A DNA stretch of 64,000 nt, taken from the NCBI RefSeq assembly GCF_043290135.1, contig NC_134704.1, positions 18,618,001-18,682,000 on the forward strand, read 5' to 3'. This stretch comes from Rhipicephalus microplus (Eukaryota > Arthropoda > Arachnida > Ixodida > Ixodidae). Shown piece after piece: positions 45,501-57,500 of this stretch; positions within the stretch are counted from its first letter, which is position 1; every line of letters starts with the position of its first letter. The notes under the pieces were generated by a model. It saw only the letters and a program-made list of their open reading frames with translations. It was not told the DNA's origin and searched no databases. The translations under genes and the position numbers were made by a program.

Positions 45501-48500
45501 GAATCCCGGCATAAGGACACCGGTTCTAGCAAGAGAAACGTGGTGTGGCGATAGAACCCCATCCCCGCTTCACAGATTCCCGTGAGCATTCAAGGGGGGA
45601 GGCAGCGGTCTTTTATCGCTTTTAATGACCAGCAAGGTGGCCTCCGACCAGCGGGGTGCAGGCATGCGGCGTGAAGACGTCTGGTGTGTTGACACCCATA
45701 CGCCTTGATAGAATCCGTGAGGCGGCTGCCACGCAGGACAGCGAATACCATCTGGCAGTAATGGCATGGGCCCGCTAACGAACCAGTGGCACCTGGGTAA
45801 CATTAGCGGGGCAACCGAACGGCGCCACCATCATGTGTGTTCGCACAGTTCGTGGAACGTCTTCTGTAGGCCGCCCCTTTCGGCTCTCCCACTCGGACCG
45901 GGAGCTCAAATGTTGAAAGAGGGAGCGAGTGAAGAGGACGTCAATAAGTGTGTTTAGTTTGTCCAATAAATGGACTGAATTGTTTTGGTTAACCGTGAGG
46001 AAAACGGGGAGGGGTAGCTGAGGGGTTAAAACCTGGCTCCTGATTTCTCAAGGGGGTTCTGGTCGCAGCAAACAGTTCTCTGCACTATTGGCTCTGCCGA
46101 GGCAACATGTGACGGTCCCAACAGTGAGCAGTCTTGTTTATACATAATTTCCTGTGCATAAAGTCGAGTTGTTGCATCGTATCGAAAGACGCTGGTTTCC
46201 ATCCTTGACAAGCAGCAGCAGCAGCCACGACAAGACAAGAGAAACACCATGCAACCAACTTTCCCTCCCTTCAGTAGCAACAGCAGCTACGCAACTGAGA
46301 GAGCTCTGCTCTAGAGAACAGAAGGAGTGGGTAGAAGGTTGAGTTTTACTATAGAACAGAATCATTTTTCCAGCTTTTAAATAACCTTTCCTTTGTCATG
46401 TAAAATTATGTTTATACAGTATACCCTTGTTACAGTGGATATGCTTACAATAGACATTCGAATACTACATGCCAATTGGCGTTGTTTAGCTGACTCTCCT
46501 ATTTGTTCCATTTATTGAGCTTTGTTTACTATAGATTCTGCTACAATGGACATTCAGATATGATTGACTAAAATGTGAGGCCATCAAAGGGGTGAAGACT
46601 CCTTTAAAATAATTTCGTGGCCACTTCGAGTATCGCTTGGCATAATTTGGGGACAGGAACGGCACACCATTCAAGAACGAAAACCACCGATCTCTGGGCT
46701 GTTAATGGTCAGACATGCTTAGCTAAGGCGACGAAAAATCCGTGTGTAGTGTGCTTGGTCTTGCATTTTGGGGCGCTGATGCGCGAGATTGCTCATCGCT
46801 GCCACCGCTGCTCTAAGCAGTCGCTGTGTGCTGAGCATGGCCAGCCAGGCCCAGGAAGCCCACTGCCAATGTGCAAAATGGCTATACACGGTTGAGAGGC
46901 ACCAGCAGGTGATGTAATTCGTCACAGTGCACTATAGCTTCTTCGCTTTCGCATGTCCATGAGCGCGATGGTCTTGCCCGCAAATTTCGGAGCGGAGTTG
47001 AGCCTAGCCACAACTTTGAGCAGAAAACTCTGTTGTGATGTGGGTGGCCGTGGTGCCCAATGTTTTAAAGTACGCTGTGCTCGATGGTGAGTCGAAAGAG
47101 TTCGTCTGCGGTAATACTCATCACAAGGTCTGGAGTGCCAGCAAGCCGCACCTCAAACAGCGGGGCTTAACGAGACAATGCTGTATACCTGAGACGTACT
47201 ACATGTGCGATGATCACGACGAGTGCGGCACTCTATTACAGCTATCGTAAGCTGATAACTGAACTTTCACTTTATGCTGCTTTAACTAAATCGCGACACG
47301 CAAACGCGATTGCAAAAATCTCACAAGTTGTGCGTTTTTCGATGGCTGTGACATTTAGAAGCTATAATTTGTTTTAAAGCGCCGCTTTTTTTTCTGTGAC
47401 TTGTGCAATACTCGCAGGCACAAAAATTTTTTACAGCCCTTCTGCGTAGTTTTAAGCTAGGATATTTTGAAGCCAGATAAAAAAAAGGGCTGATATTCAA
47501 AAACATTGTGTATGCCCCCATTGAGAATGAAGTCCATGACTTGTAGTTCTCTCTGGTTATAACATACCCATGCACTGTATGCATAGAAGTCTGTTGTAAC
47601 ACTACTTGGATTTTACATACTCCCTTTACAACAGACCAAAATCTTCTTCACTTTGGAGGTCGGTCGTAATGAGGTTATGCTGTGCTGTGTAGCAATGGAA
47701 ATAGTTGATTCTTGCGTTCACTTTTCATTTGATGCATAGTGTGTAATTTACCTAATGTATTGGATTATTGTATGTGCATGTTCTATTCCAGTTATATTAC
47801 TGTGCGTTTTTAGTTGAATCGCAAAGCACAATAATATATATAGTCATTGCAATCATTGCAAGAGGCACTCGACATAACCCACGACTGGGGCACCCAGACT
47901 GGTCTCGAAATCTCCAAAGCAAAAATGAAGTTCATGTGGGTTGCGAACAAGTATGGACATCGTAAACTAGAAGTCCGGCTTCTGCAGTTAATTTTGAATC
48001 AGCAGTCACTACTCGAAGCCTCAGACCTCCGTGGGCTTGGTCTGAAAATTCACGCCACCGGATCTGCAGGACCTTGGGTCAAGAGTGCCAAGCAGCAGGC
48101 ATAAGAAACAAAACACCATAACGAAGAATAGCGAAGAAATCTGGCGGTGCTACCTCCAACGTGGCTCGCCTCCTTGTCTGTGGGATATTGCAGTGAAGGC
48201 TCAATTACCGCGCTCAGTTTAATCACCTCACGCTGGCAGAGTGGGAACATCTAGAGGCGATAACAACGAAGCCATGCGCGCCATAAGTGACTGCCACGCA
48301 TAACTCCACTAACAGCACTCGAACAGGAGTACCAACTAAACACAATTGATGAAGCGTAGCTGTGCGCACAACCTCAAGCTTCAACGTTGTGTTCGGCTTC
48401 TGCATTAACGTAGTACAGGGGCAAAGAAGTTCACCACACACCTTCAGAGACGACCACTATTGCCCCATGGAACAAAATGCAACTAACTGAAAACAAACCC

Positions 48501-51500
48501 TTTGGTCGCCTTTAACAGCCCGGTTCCACGCCAGGCGAACGCCCATGTATCCCACTCGCTTCGTACAGATAACCTAGATGCCGCTACTGTCGTCGCTTAT
48601 ACGGATGCCAGTGTAAGCGGCACCACTATTGATACCGCGCTTGTATGTCCATTAATACCAGTGGCTGGCAAGACATGCTCATATTTTGCGGATCCTGCAC
48701 CACCGGCTCACCTTGCTGAGCTGGCCGTCATATGGATGAGTCGGCAGCGCTGCTACCTCTTCTACAACCAGGCAGATGCTCCCAGCTCATCATTCGTACA
48801 GACTCAATGCAAGCTATTCACGATATACAACGAGTTTATCACTCTACGTCACTCTCCGATACTATTCACGTTCTTGCTGCCTCCGCATTTGTGCAAATAC
48901 GTGTGTTCCACGGGCCGCTTTGCCGGACCTTGTAAAGCCGATTTGGCAACCCACTCTCATGTTACATCATACCCGCTACCACATTTTTCTGAGGACACTC
49001 TAGGACATACGCTCCAGGAAAAAGAAATCCTCTGACGTACCACACGAGCTGTTATACCTTGGTGTGAATCAGACCTTCCTAGTAATTTAACCCTCCGAGA
49101 GCAGGTTACATTGCGGAGGCTTGGTGTTGGGGCTGCGCTTACCCGATCCGTGACCACCCTTTGGGTGCAAAAGTATCAAGGCCCGTATGGCACATTGTGC
49201 CCATTTTGTGAGGCCCCAATTCAAGATGTAACTGCCTCACACTTACTGTGGACCTGCACTGGTGTACAATTAAGTCGTCGCCGTCGCCTTCATGCCACAG
49301 GTCTTTTGGATTTGCCATCGGCAAATCCAAAATGGCCGCCCCCTACGTGCGTCGGCATGGCGCGTCGGCCATTTCTGCCTATGTGTTTCCCATGTGCGGC
49401 ACTTCGTACGTGTGCTGAGGAGTTCGTCATCTAGTAGTGCATTAGCATCGACGGCGTGGAAGGGCGGACTCCAAAAACTCGAGTGCACCACGATGCCGCT
49501 TTTAAAAGAAAAGTCATCGCGCGTGCAGAAACGAACGGAAATCGGGCCGCATCGCGGTCGTTCGGAGTTCCCGAAACGTGCGTGCAGGACCGGCGGAAAC
49601 AACAGCAGGAGGTTGTCGACAGCAAATCTTCACGCAAAGGCTTCAGGGGACCACAGCAGGGTCGGTTTCCGCAAATTAAAGAGCTGCTCGGCGAGTATGT
49701 GCTTGAGCAGCGAGCGGCACAGCGACCCGTGACGACAGAACTGCTCCAAGTGCAGGCTATGCAGTTAGTCTTAGAAAAAGGTCTAATGCGGAGCCAGTTT
49801 AAAGCGAGCAGGTGCTGGCTAACTAACTTTATGAAGAGGAAAGGGTTTTCCCTCCGAAGGGGAACATGCATATGCGAAAAGTTTTGCGGAGGAGTACGAT
49901 AAAAAGCTTCACAGTTTTCAGAGGTTCGTCCTAAACTTGGGGCGCAACAACGGTTACCTGCTTGGGCAAAGCGGGAATGCCAATCAGACGCCTTTTTACT
50001 TCGACATGCCTGGCACCACAACCGTCGAGAAGAAGGGGGCGAAGCAAGTTCGCGTGCTGACATCGGTCCACGGTAAAACTACAGTGACGGCAATGCTCTG
50101 TTACACGTCAGATGGGCACAAGCTTCGCCCGCACCTCATATTTAAATGGAAGACTCTCCCAAAAGGAGTCGTTTTTTCGAGTGGTGTGATCATGCGGGCC
50201 AGGGAGAAAAATGGGTGCGCGTTGCAATCGATGTCTTACGTTTTTTTTTTTTCCACGGTGGAAATCGGGTGCGCGTTACAATCGAGGGAGCGGTAGAATC
50301 GAGTAAATACGGTATGCCGTTATCTGTATTAAAAAAGGCACTCACTGTCCGAGATAGTGCCCGGAAATGCGGATAAGTTGCCAAATCCACTGAGGCACCC
50401 TACGCCGTTGTCAGTGGTCATGACGCACCCAAAGTAATCACCTGGCCTGCATGAAAAGTTCACGACGGTGCTATACTTGACGTCGCTCCAAGCAACAGTG
50501 ATAATTTTCATCGCTACGTGCGGGTCAATGTTCTGTTCAACTTCCGAATCGAGATATATCGGGAATGGAGGCGAGAAGTACACAAGTCCGGACTGCGCAA
50601 AAGAACATCAAGCTCCCATTGTCGACATGTTGGCGATATCGATGTCACTTGTGGCTTTTTAGCTGGCAGCCGCTGCTTTCATATGGAAAGCTAGAAAACG
50701 GTAACCTGCAGGAGATGCGTCTTAAAACTGAAAACACCGAAAATACGTCACGAGGTTGCTCATCTCGGAAGGTCTTGCGTTTCAGGCTCGCATGCCATTG
50801 TGTGCTAACGAACAAGGAAGGGAATCCAAACATTGCAACGAGATAGCCCAGTCACTTTGCATTCTCATTCGAATGTCCTCAGCAATCGGTGTTTCTGGAA
50901 AGCACTATGCCCACTTGTTAAGGCCTGTAGATTGTGCATCAAACATTCCGGGGCACTCGTTAGCTCTGCACGAGAAACCAGATCAGTGCGAGGCAATAAT
51001 ACCGCCTTTTCGTCACCTGTTGACGCAAAGGGATGGGAATTTGCTGAAACATGGCTATAAGTTGACCAATATTAAGGGGAGACGCGGGTCGAAAAGTCGC
51101 GGTTTTCCGGAAAATTTTCGCTTTTTTTTTTTCCGGCTGTATTGGCATCCTTGGACTATAATCTATTACTTCTGAAAATATCAAGCTGAAATTCGCACGA
51201 GAAATTATCAAAAAATGCTTCCAAGTGGGCAGCGGTGACGCGAGAAATGCGCGAAAGTCGCGAAAAACGGCAAAGTTCGCGTCGTCCTGTCGCGAAAACG
51301 ACGCGTTGGCCGCCATTTGCAATCGTGCACGCATGCTGCGAAGGCCGTATCCTTCATAATCCACTAGTAGCCAGTCTCGTGCCTTCACGCAGAATAAACA
51401 AAAAACGAGAAAAACAACGCGTACGTCACGCGTTTTGAATATCGCGGCACACAGCGCGAGGCCGCCATTGGACGGCGGTGCGCTCCACGCTCCTCCCCCT

Positions 51501-54500
51501 CCTATCTCTCCGGCAAAAGAGCGAAGCCTCGGACGTCGCGATCGAGTTTTTCTGCGTTTCTCTGCATTTTTGGGTCATGGCAAGCCCGAAGAAGTGCAGT
51601 TCAGATAATCGAAAGTTCAGAACTCGCCACAAGTATCGAGGGAAACGGCGTCGGACGCTTCGCAAAGCGACAGCGAACGACGATGTCGCCCCCGACCAAC
51701 GCCCCGACGCTCCGACTTCGGATAGGCCTAACACCGTCACCGAACCCTGGGACAGTGGTTGTGAAATAGCCGCTGCCGTGGAATTGGTCAGTGCATCCCA
51801 AAGAAAGATTGGATTCTTCGAGAGTGAACGTAGACCGGTAGATGCTGCTACTGCGAACATGCTGCTTTGCGAAATCGATGCGCTGACGGCAGTTGTGGCG
51901 GGTGCGCAATGCCCAACCTGCCGCGAACGGAAGCTCGGCGTGCGAGAGGCAGCTGGAAAGCGCAAAGGACTTTCGGCATTCCTCGAACTGTGCTGTCAAA
52001 ATTCTGATTGCCCTGAATCTGCACTTTCGTTCACGCACACGTCGAGACGTACTGCTTCGGCCGGGGACCAAGGAACGGGCGCTCGTTTTGACAGCGGCAG
52101 CTCGCGTGACAGCTTTGCTGTAAACGTGAAGGCAGTTCTGGCAGCACGCGCTATAGGCGCAGGCCACGACCAACTTTCACGATTTTGTGCGATTCTCGGT
52201 CTTCCGAGCCCGATGCATCACAAGACATTCAACGGCATTTGCAAGAAGCTCCATGGTGCGGCGATGACGGCAGTGAGCAAAAACTTGCACCAGGCACGAA
52301 ACATCACGAAGGACGCAGTCGGCGGCAGAGATGTGCCAGTCATGTTTGATGGCACCTGGCAGAAAAGAGGTCATAAAAGCCACAATGGAGTGGGCACAGT
52401 CGTGTCCCTGGACACGGGGCTCTGCCTCGATTTTGAAGTTCTTTCGAATTACTGCCATGCTTGCAGTATACACAGGGACCTTGGGGAGGATGAAGAGATA
52501 TGGCGAGCTTTTCATCTTCAAGTTTGCCAAAAAAACACTGACTGCTCATCCCATGCAATGGAACCTGCGGCAGCTGTGAATATATGGCAGAGGAACTTGT
52601 CTTATGAAACTCCACTGCGATTCATCAGCTTCCTAAGTGATGGTGACAGCAAGGCCTACACTGCAGTCTGCGAGGCAAATGTATACTGTGACACCCCCAT
52701 TGACAAAGAAGAGTGCACGAACCACGTTGCAAAGCGCTTGGGAACTGCCCTACGGAAATTGGCAACGCCACTGCCACGAGGCGAAAAACTGAAAGATGCG
52801 ACAATAATAAAACTACAAACATATTACAAGATCGCCATCACGAGCAACAAGGACAGTGTCCGAAATATGTACACTGCCATATGGGCATCGTATTTTCATT
52901 GCTGCTCCAGTGATGGTGCCAGTAGCCACAACTTTTGCCCCGCGGGACCAAATTCGTGGTGCAAGCACAAGCGTGCGGAAGCACTGGGGGAGCCTGCATC
53001 ACGCCACACCCCACTGTTGACGAAGGCTCAAGGATTGGCAATTATGCCTATCTACAAGGGCCTTACAGAGGAGAAACTCCTTATTCGGTGCCTTCATGGC
53101 AAGACACAGAATGCAGCCGAATCGCTGAACAGCAAGATATGGCTGCTATGTCCAAAAACAAAGTTCGCCTCCAGAACAACTGTGGAGACAGCCACCGCTC
53201 TTGCTGTACTCTGGTACAACAAAGGCCACAGGGGCTTTGAAGAAGTGCTCGAAGGCATTGGAATTCTCCCCTCACAAGATCTGGCCACACATGGTGACCA
53301 CTGTGACGTCATGCGCATCAGGAAGATGAACCTGAAGCAAACTGCAGAAGCGAGGGCACACCGTCGCAACACAGCGAAGAGAGCTCGTGTTGAGGACACT
53401 GACCGCAAGAGCCGTGAAGGACCAAGCTATGGTGCAGGGGACTTCTAGACACTTGCAGTGCATTCAAGGCAAGGTACTTTTCATTGTGCCCCAATTTGAT
53501 GCAAAAAGAATGATTTCCTAATAAATGCCAACTTTGCGAACTTTCAAACTTGTTTTTCTCATTTTCATTTTTTCTGACAGTTTCACGTTTTCCGGGCAGC
53601 CTTTTAGAAACTTATATTCATTGTATAGTAACGAAACTTGGCACACATATTGTTCAACACATGCAGAATGCAAATATCTACTCTAAATTGCAATGCCTAC
53701 CAGCATTAGTTGTTAAAATATTAGCTTATTGTTTCAAGGGAGATTGAAAATAATAAGTCATTCAATACAATTTTTTTTTCTTGGTTACAATATTTCTGTG
53801 ACATATCTATATAGATATTTGCACTTTTCAATCTACCAAGAGTCAAATAAGATCAGACACAGTGCTTTTACTGAAAGTTTAGTACATAAAAGAGTGCCTG
53901 CAAAAAATGTAACTTTTTGCTATAGTTTATGGCATAACTCAATAATTATAGCAGCTACACAAAAAATGATTGCATATTTGAAATCTGCATGAAAAACTAT
54001 ACTAATAACAAACTTTTCAAGTCTCTATTACTAGAAATAAAAAAAAAACATTTTCGAGGAGCGTCTCCCCTTAAAGAAGAATGGCGATTTGGGCTAGTTG
54101 GTTTGAATTCATAGTAATAATCTCCCCTTAACTTAGTAGTAATCTCCCCTTAGTAGTAATCTCCTCATAGTAATCTCCCCTTAACTTAGAATAATGCACT
54201 TTCTGGGCTTTGGCATAGCGCAGGGTTTGATATAGCGCATGTCCCTCTGTGCGGGAGTTTGATATGGGTGCGCCAGTCCGATGATTTTGCATGGGAAATT
54301 CAGGGGGATTTATGAACTGTTTGATATTGCTACATGTAGGCTGCCGCAATGCAAAGTGTCAATGTGCGTGTGTGCCCGACGAAGATGAAGGTCGCTTGCT
54401 GCTAGAGTTCGGAGCCAGACTGGCCAGTGCTGCAACCGCTCTTGCAAATATATTTAAAAAATATATTTGCAATATACGTATTGACTTGTTACTCACGTAA

Positions 54501-57500
54501 CATATTTGGTGGAGGCGTAACGTTCCCCGTCCTCACCGCGCAGCTCCGCAGTGGCCGCATCCTCCAACTTCCTGCCATGGCTTCCAGTGACAACCCTTCG
54601 CCTTCTCTGTCTACGGCTTCTCCGACAACCTTTGTTGCGGTATCCACACCCCGTGATCCCGGAACATTCTCTGTGCAACCTGGCCTCGATTTCGACTACT
54701 GGCTTTGCCTGTATGAACGAGTCAGTCAAACCGTTGGGACCCTACTATGATGCTCACTAATTTTCTCTTCTACTTGGACGGAACCGCGCTTGTCTGGTAC
54801 GAAACAAATGAGTCCGAACTCACCAGCTGGGACACGTTCAAGGAGAAGCTACGTGGCATCTTTGGGGACCCGACCGGTCGCCACACAGCAGCACGACAGG
54901 AGCTGGCTACCCGTGTCTAGTTGCCAACTGAATCGTATGTGTCCTACATACAAGAAGTTCTCGCTCTTTGCCAGAAAGTGGACGAGGCGATGTGTGGAGC
55001 CGGCAAGGTTGGTCGCGTTTTGAAGGGGATCTCGGACAACATTTTCAATTTGCTGGTCTACACCAACGTCTCGACTATCGATCGCATTATATAAAAATGT
55101 CGCCGTTTTGAAACGGCAAAAAGCCGTCGGGTGCGCCCTCCAGTTTCTCGTTGACAAACACGGCGGCTACGTCCACCTGCTCTGATTCCGTCACCACACC
55201 GCCCTTCGAGCAGAGTGTCACGTGTATAGTTTGGCGGGAACTTAAAGCAGCAAGGCCAGTGCTGCTTCAGCCCTCTCTCTTCAAACATGCTACCATACCA
55301 ACAACCCCCACGGTCTCTGTTATTCAGGTGGTCGTACGACAAGAAATTGCCAACCTCTGGTTTCCTGTCACCTGGCCCGTCTCTCGCCCCTTCTCCAGAC
55401 CAATGCCCATCAATGCATCGCGACGTGAACCATTCGTTCCTCCACGATCTCGCAACCCCACAGAATGGCGGACTCCCAACGACAAGCCGTTTTGCTTCCA
55501 GTGCCACTGTGTTGGAAATGTCTCCCGCTATTGCTGTACCTCCTGGACGCCGCCACATAGGAACCTGTCTTTCACACCTTATCGCCCATATGAAGGTCTT
55601 CGCCGGTGTTCGCCCTGACGTACGGATCCTGCTTTCGACACAGCTAACAGCCGCCTTCCTGCTCGTTCTCTGTCCCCTCAAGGCCGTCGTTCCCCGTCGC
55701 TCCAGCCACACCGCCATCCCTCGCCGCCCAACTTTTCATCGTACCCGACAGAAAACTAGACCGTGCAGCTCCTGGAAGTAGTACGGCATCATCTCCGTCT
55801 GAATCAAACCCTCCATTGATGCTTCCTACGAACAAGAATCTGATCGATGTGCACTTGGACGGTATTTATTTGAAAGCACTTGTCGATACTGGAGTTCGTG
55901 TGTCCATAATCAGTGTTCATCTTGGTCGCCGCTTAAGGGGGGACATGGGCCTTGGGCAAAACATTTATTGCTACTGCTACTAGAGTAATGAAACTTGCAG
56001 GTAATATGTAATTTAATGTGCTGATTTCAAATATGCAACCAGTTTTTCTGTATCTCACGAAGAAAAAATTTTATACAACTTTTTCTGTTTTACACTTCTG
56101 GGATGACTGGCAAAAAATATTTTACAATAACCAAGCTAAAAATTATATTTATATATTCCTGAATGCTCAATGAGTGCAAGAAGCATAATTTCGTGTTTCT
56201 ACATTTATTTTATCCCAAGTTATAAAAGTTCAAAAATTTTTATTGAGACATGAATTCTTTGTCTGTTGTTTGCCCAAAATTTCAAAATGTTTCAAGGTGA
56301 AGAAACATTGTATTATAGGCATATTGCACTCTTTGGAAGTCTAGCTATAATAAGACAAAGAAAAACCCATTAAAATTGGATGATTAGAAGGGTAACAACA
56401 GCCACCCAGAAAATTGGAGACGGCCAATAAAAGTGTTTTGAGAAAAGTGGGAAAAACTAATAGACATGTGAAAAAAGCCTTTTATTCTCCTGGATGGGCG
56501 AAATTACAACAGCCAGTGGCTCAGAAGGCTCCTGGAGAATAATCTGGGTGGGGCTTTCCTCTTTGCCTCCGCTTTGCAGCTGCCTGAAAGGCTGCTGATG
56601 ACCCCCTCTTCCTTTCTGCATTGATAGTGCGTTGGGAGTCCTTTTCATTAGCCCTTCGGCTACCCTTGGCGGTTTGCTCTACTTGGAGCTCTCGCAATAT
56701 GCTTGAGCTGGCATTGTGGGTGCCAAGGTTGAACCTCATCACAGCCTCTCCAACTGCTGCCTCGACTGCATATAGTGAGGCATTTTTGTCTTTGGGCGCG
56801 AGGCTCCAAATGACAGAATGCAGTGCCTCATTAGCGTTCTGAGTTTGTCCTCTCAGGCACCGCTGCAGCAACTTCTTGTCAGCCAGACGCTCAAAAATGG
56901 GCCGCAGTGCACTGCTGACCGCTTCTGGCAAGTTGTACCTGCTTTTTGGTGGTGGTTCGTTTTTTGCCATGGCCGAGTTATATTTACACCATGAGTCAGG
57001 ACCATCCGGACAGAAGTTATGATTGGGCTTCTCATCTGTCGACGTAATGTGATAGAATGTGGCCCACACTGCGTTGTGCATTTTATCTAAGTCTCCAGCA
57101 AAAGACTTGATAGCCCATCCATAATAGCTGGAGATCTTGGTGATCAGGTCTGCGGTCAGCCGTCCTTTACCACTAATGCGCTGCGCATCACCTGACTTGT
57201 GCTTTTGCACAAGGGTGCGAAGCGCTGTGCCCATTCGCTTCTGAATGTGGTTGGTGCACTCTTCTTTTACCACAGGAATAAAGCCATAAACTTTGGCTTC
57301 ATCAATGGCAATGAATGAGCCGCTATCACCATCACAGAGCATGGTTGTATACCTGAGGCCATGCAGAGAGAGTGAACGTTGAAACAGAATCTTTGCTGCC
57401 TCAGCTTCCATTTGGCCTGCCTTACAGCTTGTGTTTTTTTGGCATAAGTGCTGTGCCTTCCATGCAGCATAATCTGGGCTATCTGGCTGCGGCCCACACT

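Noticed and set aside
51076..54070. Calling the TTAA elements piggyBac on target site alone
   Set aside because: The transposase lacks piggyBac-type sequence and the ends do not start with CCY; the protein fits a Mutator-like DDE family better.
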